This document shows positions 36,029 through 48,700 of a DNA stretch of 64,000 bases, in pieces. Within the stretch, counting starts at the first letter, position 1, and every line of letters starts with the position of its first letter. This DNA comes from Rhodeus uyekii (lineage: Eukaryota; Chordata; Actinopteri; Cypriniformes; Acheilognathidae), in contig JAWRVZ010000016.1 of assembly GCA_037043235.1 (NCBI GenBank), positions 6,059,001 to 6,123,000 of the forward strand, written 5' to 3'. The translations under genes were made by a program, and so were the position numbers. Under the pieces are notes generated by a model. That model ran no database searches. It saw only the letters and a list, made by a program, of their open reading frames with translations, and had not been told where the DNA came from.

Positions 36029-36549
36029 GAAGCAGACAAGCAAGAATCAACTTGCATTCAATCTACACACACAATGAACCTACATCAGCATTAAAGCAGG
36101 ATGCAATGTTTCAAAAGACACATGTGCAGAGGATACCAACCTAATTCTGAACGTCTCCAGCGTTCGCACAAATTTCATGGGAGAGTCCGCTGCAGTCTTG
36201 GTCAAGGCCACAAATCTAGGGGGGAAGGGGTTTTTCCTTCAAGAGGCATAAACCTGGGTGGCATGTATTTCTGGGACGACTTGTCATTGGGAGGCTGGTT
36301 GGCAGGCAGTTTGCATTTAACAGATGCAGTACAGGGTTGAGGAGTGGTAGTTAAGGGTGGTGTAGTAGCTTGAACTGGGTATTGCGGATGTTGGGGTTGC
36401 AAATGACGAGGGTAGTAATTATACTGAGGGGATAGCTCTCCAGGGTATATCTGGGGCTGGAGCTTTTGGGTTCTTGCTGGTGATGGGGAGATTGGAGCTG
36501 GTTCCTTTTTTTGGCCAGGATGGCTGTGATGACTGTAGTAAAACGGCCA

Positions 36550-37677
36550 AGATACCAGGGGGTCTCCTGGATATTGGGGTTTCTGGGACCGAACCTGAGC
36601 AATAGCTGGCTTAGCTCTGGGATAAACTTTGCCAGGATAGTCATAGGGAGGGTAGTTGTATGGCCAAAACACTGGGGATTTAATAGGCAGTTGGGGCTTC
36701 TGGGTCGGAACCGGAATATCAGCTGGCTTAACTGTGGGATAACCTTTGCCAGGATAGTTGAACGGAGGATAGTTGTATGGCCAAAACACTGGGGATTGGA
36801 TAGGCTGTTGGGGCTTCTGGGTCGGAACACCAGCTGGCTTAACTGTGGGATAACCTTTGCCAGGATAGTTGTACGGAGGGTAGTTGTATGGCCAAAATAC
36901 TGGGGATTGGATAGACTGTTGGGGCTTCTGGGTCGGAACATCAGCTGGCTTAACTGTGGGATAACCTTTGCCAGGATAGTTGTACGGAGGGTAGTTGTAT
37001 GGCCAAAATACTGGGGATTGGATAGGCTGTAGGGGCTTCTGGGTCGGAACATCAGCTGGCTTAACTGTGGGATAACCTTTGCCAGGATAGTCGTACAGAG
37101 GGTAGTTGTACGGCCAAAACACTGGGGATTTATTAGGCAGTTGGGGCTTCTGGGTCGGAACATCAGCTGGCTTAACTGTGGGATAACCTTTTCCAGGATA
37201 GTCATAGGGAGGGTAGTTGTACGGCCAAAACACTGGGGATTTAATAGGCAGTTGGGGCTTCTGGGTCGGAACCGGAATATCAGCTGGCTTAACTGTGGGA
37301 TAACCTTTGCCAGGATAGTTGAACGGAGGATAGTTGTATGGCCAAAACACTGGTGATTTATTAGGCAGTTGGGGCTTCTGGGTCGGAACATCAGCTGGCT
37401 TAACTGTGGGATAACCTTTGCCAGGATAGTCATAGGGAGGGTAGTTGTATGTCCAAAACACTGGGGATTGGATAGGCTGTTGGGGCTTCTGGGTCGGAAC
37501 ACCAGCTGGCTTAACTGTGGGATAACCTTTGCCAGGATAGTTTAACGGAGGGTAGTTGTATGGCCAAAATACTGGGGATTGGATAGGCTGTTGGGGCTTC
37601 TGGGTCGGAACATCAGCTGGCTTAACTGTGGGATAACCTTTGCCAGGATAGTTGTACGGAGGGTAGTTATACGGCCA
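36550..37677 (-). repeat. Coding tandem repeat, 10 units (copy B)
   Basis: Seven units of 37 codons and three of 39. The Ile-Pro-Val-Pro variant occurs twice (units 4 and 9, counted from the N-terminal side). Unit 10 is the KVYPRAKP type. Unit order differs from copy A, although the number is the same. Confidence 0.93.
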
Positions 37678-38499
37678 GACTCTTTGCAGAAATGTCTCAG
37701 GATATCCAGGAGCTCGAGGTTTCAGCAGTTCTATGGACGTGGAGGTAGACTCTTCAAGAGGATTAGTCTCAAGGAAAGGTTCATTTGCACTTGTAGACAT
37801 CATAGGACAAGAAACGACTGCAAAGTTTCCTTGCCACTGAATCTGGATCACATAACGCCTTCCCTGAAAAACATAACGACCATCCAGGTTGATCCTCCTT
37901 ACCTCTCTACTCACAATAAGTCGATTTGGAAAAAACAATACCTGTTGTATGACACCACAACCATCATAGGGTGTAGCATAGACAAGACCTCCAGAAGTGG
38001 GACTGGAGTATCCACAATGAGGTGGCAACTCAGTGAGAGGAACAGGCGCACCATTATCTGGGAAAAACAGAGGATTAGGATCACATTTAAAAGACAAACT
38101 GACAGTAAATAACAGTACAACAAACACAAGGACATTATGCCAGCATCAAATTTAGCAAACAAATAAATTCAGGTTACCTCGACAAAGCACAATTTGTGCC
38201 ACTTCTGGACCGTTAAGTTGCAACTTCATGAGATCCTCACCACACCTCAATTCCGGAGACATGGCATGCCAAGCAGCCTCAGAAGAACTCTCCATTAATC
38301 ATATCCCCCGGCAGCTCTGAAATTAATTTATACGGTTTTTATTTCTCCCACCAGCGTCTGAGACACCTTTACAAGTTCTTCATGAGGAATTAACCAACTA
38401 CATCTTATGATGTTTATTGGAGGTGGGCAAGCAAAATTTTGGTGCATTACCACCACCAACTGAACTGGAGTGTGAAGTGACAACGGGAAAGTTTAAACG

Positions 38500-39960
38500 T
38501 ACATCTAAATATATATACACATATTCTCAAGTTTCCTGTATCTATTACACATTTTATTATCATTCTTCTGATTTTTCAATTGCCTAATATCAGTTCCAAT
38601 GTCTTTATTTGCACCTTCTGTTTGTGTCTTTGTTTCTTGCATTTGTCTCGCTTTACTATATGCTCTACACTGTAATAAAATATGCGCCATACAGCTATAC
38701 ACTGTAATAGGTGCTTCTTGATTTTATGAAGGTTTCTTTTTAAAGATTAGTGTGCTAATAATAGTTTTATTACTCTTCTTTTAAACTCACTTCCAGTCTC
38801 AATTTGTACTTTCTTTTGGATTTTATATAAATGTCTAGCCATCCTCAAGTTTTAATAACAGCTTGCTTTATAATTTGTTGCTTCTGCTTTACTGATTTTT
38901 ACATCAACTTCTTCAATGTTTTTATTCAATGATCTTCTAGCATGTTTATCTGCCATTTTGTTTCCATCTATTCCAACATGTGCTATTACATATAAAAATG
39001 ACAACCCTGTCATGCTCATGTATTCTATACAGCAGTTGCATTATTTCTATAATATCTTTGCAATTTGATTGAACCAACTGAATACTTCTTAGTGCTAGCA
39101 CTGAATCTGAGCATACCACTGCTTCCTTAATCTGAGTCTCTTCCAACCATTGTAAAGCGATGATAATAGCAAGCAATTCTATTGTAAAGAGAGTATAGAT
39201 AAGTAGTCTGGTGTTCTTTTTGTAATAATTACTTATTTTTGTGGTATTACTATTGCTACTCCTGTCTTGTTGGATTCTGGCTCTTTAGAAAGATCTGTAC
39301 ACTATCATGATACATCCGTTCCATATACGGATTCATTTAAACTTATTATCCCACTATTGGATTTTCTACTTTTAGTAAATATAAATCTATTGCAGGCACT
39401 TTAAATAACCACGGAGGGATTGCTACTATGGGCACTGCATTTCCTAAATTCATTGTCTGTGCCATTTCTTCTGCCATCCACCCACTTTTAATTGCATGCG
39501 CTGTTCCTCTAAAGGAATTCACCCATTTCTACCTGCAGAGCAGCTCTAGGTGAGGTTCTAAATGCCCCACAGCATATTCTCAAAGCTTGTGTCTGCACCT
39601 TGACAATTTATTCCAGAACATGCTGATCCATATGCAATACTACCATAATCAATACCAGACCTAATAACTGCTAGATATACATTTCTGAGAGAACTCCAGC
39701 TAGCCCCCCCATTCACTACCTGCTAAACATCTCATAACATTCAGTGTTTTCTTACACTTAACCAATAACTTTTCAACATGGATGTTAAAGTTCAGTTTCC
39801 CCAACTAAACACCAAGAAACCTTAGGCTACTAATGATACCTGCTCCAATTGCTTTCCATAGAGAGACAACTTAGAATTTTTCAAACTTTCTAAAAAATAT
39901 TACCTGTTCTCTCTACTGATATTCGAAAGCCCCCCCCTTCAACTTTATTTACTGCTTGTT
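38500..39960 (-). mobile_element. I-type LINE relic, intron 1 of copy B
   Basis: Same relic as at 1383-2730. The RNase H frame 39176-38946 is clear. It carries further small deletions (for example in the C-terminal Cys/His part). Confidence 0.7.
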
Positions 39961-40363
39961 GAACTCTAAACTGTGTAAGTTATATTTCTGCCTCTTCTCC
40001 AAAATGCACCATCATAACCATATATTGACCTCCCCCATCCCTTTTTTCACCTCATTAAATATTTAATTTATCGTTATGTTGTACATTACATCTAACAAAA
40101 CTAATACATTTTAACAATGAAGTGAAGCCAAGCGCCCATCGGGGCTTCACACCTGCGACATCAGCGTAGTCACCGAAGTCCTGAAAACCAGCCAAAGACT
40201 CATCATATCCTTCCTGGAGCAATACGGGTCGCTCTGAAAAACTTTCGCTGCCTCCATCGTCTTCTTCTAGCGTTCCGGGGAATACAGGCTCACTTCGACA
40301 CTCGATTAAAACAAGGCACAAGAAAAACACGACCAGCTTCGCTCGTATTTCCCCACACGCCAT

Positions 40364-40917
40364 CGTGCTGCTCTCACGTCTGGGTGCCGCGCGCTGCTTT
40401 AAGCATTGACACATTATGGAAATCAATGCGCACAATTAAAATCACCTGTTCCCATCAATGAACGTGTCCTGCTTTTTTTTACGTCACATTTTCTCTCTGG
40501 GTTATTCGCACTGAAAACATCTGTCGCTTACGTTTAAATGACAAAGTCTTTTTAGTATAGTAAACTTTACTTTTGGCCTAATAAAGTCTGCCCTGAAAGT
40601 TAAAACAACTTTGATTTTGTGACGTTTTTAGGTGCCTTGCTAAGGCATAGACTAGTTGCAAGGAGTTGCTATTGTGTTCTGACAAGATAGAAAGATAATG
40701 AACACTTCCACCTTCTCAAATTGTGTGTTGTTTGTTGATATTTTGTGATGCAAATTTGCACATGAACTACAACTCAAAATAAAAACATATAATGAGAAAA
40801 CAAACAGGCTATGAGGAATAATTTATGAAAATACTAGTTGTGCAAAGATTATAAGAATCGAATGCAGCAGAAATGTGCTTCTGGTGTTTGGACATTCAGG
40901 TCTGTCTGAACGCTTAC
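40364..40917. promoter_or_regulatory. Upstream region of copy B
   Basis: Keeps the E-box (cacctg, at 40445-40450) about 85 bp before the ATG. The rest, up to the exon-like block, is AT-rich duplicated sequence with no gene. Confidence 0.3.
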
Positions 40918-41114
40918 GTCTCCCACAGAGTTTGATATTACAGGCTGGACAACTCTTGTATGGGCTCTCGAATATCCATAAATCCCATCAACACTGCATG
41001 CCTTCAGTGCACTGCTTGGAACAATCCTAATGGTCTTACCATTCATTCCCTGAGGATTGATCAGTGTCACTGTAAAAAGTGGTCCCCTTCTTGCATGGAC
41101 TGTTCCGGCCATCC
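40918..41114 (-). other. Exon-like ORF of unknown function, copy in right arm
   Basis: Same 197-nt block as 364-560, with ATG at 41112, an AG acceptor before it and a GT donor after it. Changes are few and the frame is kept. It lies downstream of a GC-rich segment with NRF1-like sites. Not recognised. Confidence 0.4.
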
Positions 41115-41477
41115 CTGTAGTTCGGTGCGGGGTGGACTATTCCAAAACTTTCCATCGAAGTTCACTAAGTGACTGAGAGGAGAGCTGACGCATGTTAAAG
41201 GGAAAAGAGATCGGCTGAAGTTTGTACATAGTTTCTAGAGTTAAATACAGGGTATTAGTGCAAATCCTAGAGGTTTTATATATTGTGCGTGTGCGTGCCT
41301 TACACTGTAAGTAATCACATAACTGTTGAATATACACGATAAGCGCTATTCCGTCTGTGACCATGTTTACATTTAAGGTTGTTTACAGATCATATGTTGT
41401 TGCTTAGACATTACTACCATTATGTTTCTATATTTTATTCACGGTCGGTATTCTGTATATTCTCTGTATAGTGACGG

Positions 41478-41590
41478 ATACACGGCCGTATACCACAGAT
41501 ACCATATTGCGCATGCGCTCAAGTTGTTTACATCTTAGTTCGGCCGTGCGCGCCACAGTATGAATGCGCATGCGCAGAGCTCGTGCACGT
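41478..41590. promoter_or_regulatory. CpG-rich segment with two NRF1-like palindromes
   Basis: GCGCATGCGC occurs at 41509-41518 and 41566-41575, the classic NRF1 binding palindrome. The segment is rich in CG dinucleotides compared with its AT-rich surroundings. It could be the promoter of the minus-strand exon-like unit at 40918-41114. It starts where the left arm leaves the window, so its mirror copy would lie outside. Confidence 0.45.
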
Positions 41591-41593
41591 TAG

Positions 41594-42178
41594 TTGGAAG
41601 AAGCACTGCTTGTGGCAGACTCATACAGTAACTCAAGCTTTCCATTCATGAACACTATGAGAGCCCTCAATAACATGTATGGACAACCCCATCAGCTAGC
41701 CTTACAACGCACTGCAGAACTGATGGATGGACAGAATATTCTCTGTGGAGATACCAAAGCTTTTCGCATGTTTGGACTACAAGTGCGTTCCCTACTTAGT
41801 ATGTTGGAACAGCTGGGCCAGAAAGGCAGTGTTGAGCTGGCGTGTGGGTCACATGTGTCCAGACTGATGAGCAAACTGCCTCATGATCTCAGGTCCAGTT
41901 TTAAGAGATACATACATCCTCTTCAAGTTACTATCCCCACATTATTGGACTTTGCAGATTGGCTTGAGTACGAGCTTCAGGTTCAGGGTGACCACACTGA
42001 CTATACCAATCAGTCTTATGTTTCATCAGGGCAGAGAAGGGAGTTCAGGAAAGATTCCAGGCGACCACGAAAACCCACTACCATCCTCCTTGGTACAGAG
42101 AAACCAAAGGCCAGACCAGTATCACCAGTTCATTCATCTAAACTGCTCATTCATCTAAATCACGCGGATCTTCAATAG
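41594..42178 (+). pseudogene. Bel-Pao retrotransposon gag fragment
   Basis: An open frame of about 190 codons without a real ATG (it opens on TTG). It reads like the gag-associated region of Bel-Pao elements (ALNNMYGQPHQLALQRTAEL, LSMLEQLGQKG, LPHDLRSSFKRY). Its 5' end is cut at the junction near 41590, and the 3' end is cut by a LINE. The element's RT and RNase H resume near 44060. Confidence 0.65.
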
Positions 42179-42189
42179 ATCATTGGAGC

Positions 42190-43385
42190 AGTGTGAAGTT
42201 CCCCCGTTGCTTCAAACGCTCCACCATCATTCCTGTCCCAAAAAAACCCAAAATCACTGGACTTAATGACTACAGACCTGTCGCTCTCACATCTGTGGTC
42301 ATGAAGTCGTGTGTTCTCTCCCCACTGCTCTTCTCCCTGTACACCAATGACTGCACTTCTAAAGACCCTTCTGTGAAGCTCCTGAAATTTGCAGACGACA
42401 CCACCGCCATCGGCCTCATCCGAAATGGTGACGAGTCTGCTTACAGACTAGAGGTTGAAAAACTGGCTGTCTGGTGCAGTTATAACAACCTTGAGGTCAA
42501 CACGCTCAAAACGGTGGAGATGATAGTGGACTTCAGGAGGAACAGCCCTGCTCTACCTCCACTCACCATCATGAACAGCACAGTGGCAGCAGTGGAGTCA
42601 TTCAGGTTCCTGGGCACCACCATCTCTCAGGACCTGAAGTGGAACAATCACATTGACTCCATTGTAAAAAAGGCTCAGCAGAGACTGTACTTCCTTCGTC
42701 AGCTGAGGAAGCTCCACCTCCCACAGGAGCTGCTGATACAGTTCTACTCGGCCGTCATTGAGTCAGTTTTGTGCACCTCCATCACTGTCTGGTTTGGTTC
42801 AGCTACCAAATCTGACATTGGGAGACTACATCGCACAATCCGGATTGCAGAGAGGATTATTGGTGCTTCCCTGCCAGCCCTCCAGGACCTGTACTCTTCC
42901 AGAGTGAAAAAGAAAAATCATCACAGACTCTGCTCACCCTGGAAACACCCTGTTTGAACTGTTACCGTCAGGACGGCGACTACGATCACTGGCCACTAGA
43001 ACATCTAGGCACAGGAACAGTTTCTTTCCACAGGCTATTTCACTCTTGAACAGTTGAATTAATAAGAGATAAAATGCTGGGCAGAGTGCAGGGGAAGAAA
43101 AACAATGCAGACGGATGTTATGGCTGACAATCGATCCCCTCTCTCACTCCATACAAAAAATCCCAGCATGTGACCACATGTACTGTGTATGTTATGTATT
43201 GCTATTGTTATTTGCTATGTAAACTCATGTTGTGTTGCATATGTGCACTGGAGTTATGTATTGCTATTGTTATTTGCTATGTAAACTCATGTTGTGTTGT
43301 ATATGTGCACTGGAAGCTTCAATACCAAGACAAATTCCTTGTGTGTGCAAGCACACTTGGCAATAAAGCTCTTTCTGATTCTGTG
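42190..43385 (+). mobile_element. L2/Rex1-type LINE fragment with internal deletion
   Basis: The frame 42193-42957 starts at RT motif ...VPKKPKITGLNDYRPVALTS and jumps straight to VLSPLLFSLYTNDC and FADDTTAIGL. The RT segment with the first catalytic Asp is missing. It then continues to the ORF2 end. The 3' UTR contains a 60-bp tandem duplication (about 43185-43312) and ends CAATAAAGCTCTTTCTGATTC. It interrupts the Bel-Pao element. It is the same family as the left-arm insertion at 6659-7347. Confidence 0.8.
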
Positions 43386-44013
43386 CTAAGAGAGAAGTGA
43401 TGAATGCTTGTACTCAGTGCCGGCCCGTCCAACAGCCACCCTCTTTGATTTGGGGGCCCCGCGACCCGCACATGAGGTCACGCAATTTTAGTAGTTTTAT
43501 TTTTTCAAATGTCCACATATAGTATGAGTAGTTAAGTGCCAATTACAACACTTTTGTAATGCACAGACCCCATTAAACACGATACAATTCACAATGACGG
43601 TGAGCAAAATATAAAACATATTTTATTAAAAGAATATCTCTGAATAATTCATACATGACAAATAGCTGAAAACGATAATAATAATAATAATAAAAAAACT
43701 GTCTAAATAAAAGCGGAAAAAAGATTAGAAACATACACAGCAGCACCACTCTCTATTTAGCATAACACCTCCCGCAATAGGCTATTGGATGAACTAGAAT
43801 GTCGTAACGTATTCCTAGTACAGATTCCACATATTCCACTTAGCCACATATCTCTTTAAATTTCTTTCGATATATACTCGGGAAAGTGTCTTAAATAAGT
43901 CTAAAGTTATATAACGTCATAAGTCTGGTTGCTATCTTGGAACACATTTTACATGTAAAATGGCTAATCCGTTCCAAGCCCTCCAAAAATAAGCAATTAA
44001 ATTGCACAATTTT
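43386..44013. other. Intervening sequence with transposon-like start
   Basis: Begins cagtgccggcccgtcc with a GC-rich block (gggggccccgcg), reminiscent of a DNA transposon end, then AT-rich DNA with an (ATA)n run. No gene. Classification uncertain. Confidence 0.35.
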
Positions 44014-44058
44014 GATGTCGGCAGGACTCGAACCTGCGCGGAGAAAACCCAAATGGAC
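44014..44058 (-). pseudogene. tRNA-Ser-like 3' half
   Basis: On the minus strand the sequence reads GTCCATTTGGGTTTTCTCC, then CGCGCAGGTTCGAGTCCTG and CCGAC: the anticodon stem side, a long variable arm, the TΨC arm and the acceptor 3' strand of a class II (serine-type) tRNA. The 5' half is absent and there is no T-run terminator, so it is not a functional gene. Confidence 0.6.
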
Positions 44059-44059
44059 C

Positions 44060-45735
44060 TGTAGGACATTCGAGGCATGTTTCATCAGGTATGCCTTTTA
44101 CCTGAAGACAAACCTCTACTAAGATTCATTTGGAGAAATCTTCAGAAAGACAAGCCACCAGACGTGTATGAATGGCAAGTACTTCCATTTGGAACAACAT
44201 GCAGTCCTTGTTGTGCAACGTTTGCTTTGCAGAAACACATCCAAGATCACAGTGAGTCTGAAGAGACACGGTTCTCAGTGGAAAAGTCTTTCTACGTTGA
44301 CAACTGCCTGCAGAGTTTTACTTCCAGTGAGACAGCGAAAGGTCACATTGATGGACTCTGCAGCCTATTAAGCTCAGGAGGATTTGATCTAAGACAGTGG
44401 GCGAGCAATGATCCATCAGTCATCAGCCATCTACCAACTGTTGTTCGATCTCAGAGCAGCTCAGCGAAGGTCATCAAGAAGCACAGGAGCCAACTCTTGG
44501 CTTACACTGGAATTGCTCATCAGACACCATCTCCTACAAACAGCAGCAGACTGACCACCCTCTTCCCACCATGCGGAGCATCTACCAAATCCTCGCTAGA
44601 CAGTATAACCCCATTGGTTATATTGTGCCATTCACAACACGAGCTAAAGTGATAGTACAGAGGTTATGGGACAAGAAAAGAGAGTGGGATGATCCACAGC
44701 TGCCTGAGGACCTGTTGCACTTATGGAAAGCTTGGGAGAGTGAACTGGATGGTTTACAGGACATTGTTTTGTCAAGGTTTTACTGCAGTAAAGAACTAGA
44801 TCACCCTACCAGCATGAGACAGATTCACATTTTCTGCGATGCTTCAGAGCAAGCCTATGATTCCGTGGCCTACTTACGATCTAAGAACCCTGAAGGTAGA
44901 GTGGAAGTGTCATTTGTAGCAGCTAGATCTCGGGTAGCCCCGAGAAAACAGCATTCCATTCCACGGTTGGAGTTAAGTGCAGCACTCACAGGTGCACAAC
45001 TCGCCAAAGTGCTGAAGGCAGGGCTAACTTTACCCATACACAGTGTTACTCTGTGGTCTGACTCCACAACTGTACTTACATGGCTGTTATCACCCTCATG
45101 TCGTTTTAAAGTGTTTGTAGGCACCCGAGTGGCAGAAATCCAGGAACTCACCGAATCTGATAACTGGAGGTATGTACCATCAAAAGAGAACCCTGCAGAT
45201 GATATCATGAGGGGAAAATTACTCTGTGACATAGGCCATGTGAGCAGATGGAATAGAGGGCCAAATTTTCTAAAGCAAATGCCTGATCACTGGCCAGAGA
45301 TGCAGCAGTTAATAACCACTGAGCAAGACAGTGAACTGAGAAAGCCCATCTTCTGTGGTCTATCAGTCTCCTCTCCACCCACTCCTGATCCACAGAAATA
45401 CCATACACTCACAGAGTTACAGAAGGCTTATATTCATCATGCTAACGGGGTGGCCACCGATAACCCAACAGCAGATGATTACAAAGAGGCAGAGCTTGCA
45501 ATCCTCCGTCAAAGCCAAAATGATTCATTTACAGACTAACAGTCTTAACTCAGTGCAGGCAAATCATTACCAAAGAAACAGTCACTTGCTTTGCTTAGCT
45601 CCTGAATTTGATGAAGACACTAAACTCATACGCGTTGGTGGTCGTCTCCGTCATCACAGCCAGCTAGAGGAAGATGCTATACATCCTATTGTCCTCGACT
45701 CACGTCACCTGATCACCAAACTGATAATCAAGGAT
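44060..45735 (+). pseudogene. Bel-Pao reverse transcriptase / RNase H fragment
   Basis: Frames 44077-44652, 44571-45539 and about 45540-45735 join with shifts. The first has RT palm motifs (EWQVLPFGTTCSPCCATFAL, then FYVDNCLQS). The second has the Bel-Pao RNase H (IHIFCDASEQAYDSVAYL, RLELSAALTGAQLA, LWSDSTTVLTWL, PADDIMRG). The third has the pre-integrase region (LIRVGGRLRHHSQL ... HPIVLDSRHLITKLI). It is then cut by the antisense LINE. Several frameshifts show it is dead. Confidence 0.8.
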
Positions 45736-48700
45736 AATCAAGAACAGAAATGGCTGGTGGGAACAACCACCATCCTATCGCTATCCTAAAATAGTATGTT
45801 TTAAGTAATGATTTAAAAACATTAAGAGATTCTGCATGTCTTATCTCAGAGGGCAGGGAATTCCACAATTTAGGAGCCAAAGAGGAGAAAGCCCGATCAC
45901 CCATAGTTTTTAACCGTGTTGTTTGAACAGTTAAGAGACCAGCCTCAGAGGAGCGTAGTGCTCGTGAAGGAGTGTAGAGTGTTAAAAGTTCACTTAAATA
46001 TTGAGGGGCCAGATTATTCAAGGCCTTATACGCAAGCATGAGAATTTTAAAATCAATACGAAAACTAACAGGCAGCCAGTGCAATTGTTCAAGGATCGGT
46101 GTGATGTGCTCCCTTGCACTGGTTCCTGTTAGAATTCTAGCAGCTGAATTTTGGACCAACTGCAGTTTACTCAGGGTAGCTTTAGAAACTCCAGCCAGCA
46201 ATGCATTACAGTAGTCAATGCGTGAAAACACAAAAGTGTTGATTAACTTTTCGGCCACAGAGAAAGTCAACATGGGGCGTAATTTAGCAATGTTTCTGAG
46301 ATGGAAAAATGATGTTTTTACTGTGTTACGGACATGCAGGTCAAACGTTAAGTTGGCATCAAATATCACCCCCAAATTTTTTTGTTTAGTTTGAAATTGT
46401 AAAGCAGAGCCATCCACACTTAAAGTTAAGGACCCTGCTTTACGCAGCTGATGAGGTGAGCCAATAAGCATTACTTCAGTTTTGTCACTGTTAAGACAGA
46501 GAAAATTCTCAGACATCCATGTTTTAATCTCGGTAAAACATTGCAAAAGAAGAGACACAGGCATATCGACATCGGGTTTTGAATGTATGTAGATCTGAGT
46601 ATCGTCAGCATAAAAGTGAAAGTTAACACCAAGGGTTCTTAAAAGTTTTCCAAGTGGAAAAATATAAATATTAAAAAGTAAAGGTCCCAGAATCGATCCC
46701 TGTGGGACACCAGAGTGAACCCCACTGACCTCAGACTTACAATCACCCATCACAACAAACTGCCTGCGATCAGAGAGGTAAGATTTAAACCACTTCAATG
46801 CAGAATCAGAAACTCCAAAGACAGTCTCTAAACGGGTTATTAAAATGGAGTGATCTATAGTGTCAAAGGCGGCACTAAGATCAAGAAGGATCAGTATAGA
46901 TAGACTGCCAGAGTCAGAAGCCATTAACGAGTCATTAGTGACCTTAACTAACGTTGTTTCAGTGCTGTGAAGCTTACGGAAACCAGACTGAAGTGGCTCA
47001 AAAAGATTGTTAGAGTGAAGGTGAGAAAGTAGTTGAGAAGCCACTGTTTGTTCTAAAATTTTGGTGAGGAATGGAAGATTAGAGATGGGACGAAAATCAT
47101 TAAGATTATTAAAATCCACGTTTTTCTTCTTTGGTAAAGGGATGACAGCAGCAGTTTTAAGTGCTACTGGCACAACACCAGTGCACAAAGAGTTATTGAT
47201 AATTCTCAAAACAACAGGAGAAAGGGAATCAAAACAGGATTTAAAAAGACACGATGGTATTGGATCAACTCTAGAAGTTGAGGCTTTCAGTTTTAAAACC
47301 AAATTAGACAGAGACTGGGAGTCATGAATAGAAAAATTGGAAAGAAAAATGCCAGAAAACGCAGATATTGTTAACGATGAAGCAGCAGAAGTATTGGTGG
47401 AAGCAACATGGTTACGCATATTGTCTATTTTGGTGCTAAAAAACTCCAAAAACATATTACAACAGTGAGTTGAAGCAGGAGCATTTGAGAGGCTTTGATT
47501 TTTAAGCAGCTTGTTGATTGACCGAAAAAGTTGTTTAGGGTTTCCCTGACTACTGGCAATTAACTGAGAGAAATAAAAAGATCTAGCTGACAACATTTCA
47601 GTCATATATTCATGTAAACAGTCTTTCCAGGCCTGGTGATGAACAGTTAAGCGTGAAGTACGCCATCTACGCTCCATTTTCCGACACAAAGTCTTCCTAG
47701 CACGCAAATCAGCATTGTACCAAGGAGCGGAGCGTGCAAAAGAAACAGATCGGGATTTCAAAGGAGCCAGTGTGTCCAGACCAGACAAGAGAACAGAGTT
47801 CAGCACAGAAACGTTATCATCAAGATCATCAGACAGAGCATCACAACTTAAAAAAAGACTCAATAAAATGTGAAAAATCAGTAGGCTCAATAGATCTCCA
47901 TTTGCGATAATTAATAACGCGAGAAGAAGTAGAGATCATTACAGGTAACTCCATGTTAAAAAAGACAGCCTGGTGATCAGACTGACCCAAGTCAGAGGTT
48001 AACAACTGAGTCACAAATGAACCATTGGAGATTACTAGGTCTAAAGTGTGGCCTTTGACATGTGTAGGACAGTCCACAAGCTGGTCAAGTTCAAAGCACT
48101 CCAGTATGGACATAAAGTCTTTTGTTGTTGTAGAGTCTTTTGTATCCACATGGATGTTGAAATCACCCAAGAGAAGAATTCTTTCAAACCTGAGACATAA
48201 AAAAGATAACATCTCTGAAAATTCAGATAAGAAGTCTTTATGTGTCTTAGGAGGCCTGTAGACTGTAGCCACTACAGTAGAGAGCGGCGCAGAAACACTC
48301 AAAGCAAGGCATTCAAAAGAGTCAGTTTTGGGGACAGACACGGGGCACATGTTTATCTGTTGACTGTGTAACACAATGATTCCCCCACCTCTACCAGAAG
48401 GACGAGGGAGATCAAGTAAACCATAGCCAGCAGGAGTCAGTTCATTAAAAAGAAGACCGTCAGATTCTTTATGCCATGTTTCAGTTAAACAGATAAGGTC
48501 CAGATTTTTTTCTAAAATGATGTCCGATAAAATAACTGCTTTGTTGTTGACAGAGCGCACGTTAAACAGCGCTGATTTCAGCAGACGCGGTGAAGCAGAT
48601 GAGTCCGATGCAACCTCTGCATACTTGAGTGCAGACAAATTGTTAAAATTTACCCCTGTAGGTCTTAACTGCAGTCTATGGGGTTTGCGCAGAAACCTCG

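Larger units (their letters stand above)
36202..40363 (-). pseudogene. ZP-N / Pro-Tyr-rich repeat protein, copy B, disrupted
   Basis: Exons by homology with A: 40363-40153, 38316-38178, 38057-37942 and 37863-36202. Exon 1 is intact (signal peptide). Exon 2 is 139 nt instead of 147: eight bases (ctcttcag type) are missing, and the frame meets TGA at 38281-38279 after 82 residues, before the ZP-N module. A separate deletion of about 17 nt removed the upstream alternative acceptor of exon 3, but the preferred acceptor (cccag/ATAATGG) remains. Exon 4 is fully open with ten repeats. The long frame extending into intron 2 (to 38127) begins with GTG, not ATG, so it is no real start. Either a young pseudogene or a gene using another first exon; I favour pseudogene. 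Confidence 0.75.
30430..41477 (-). repeat. Right arm of ~11-kb inverted repeat
   Basis: Reverse complement of 1-10771. It has one private insertion (about 33063-33880) flanked by a direct repeat. Colinearity is otherwise kept across the gene copy, LINE relic, DIRS relic and noncoding DNA. Confidence 0.93.

Noticed and set aside
38057..38127. New signal-peptide-like start for copy B (FVVLLFTVSLSF)
   Set aside because: The frame starts with GTG and has no in-frame ATG. It is intron 2 read through after a small deletion.
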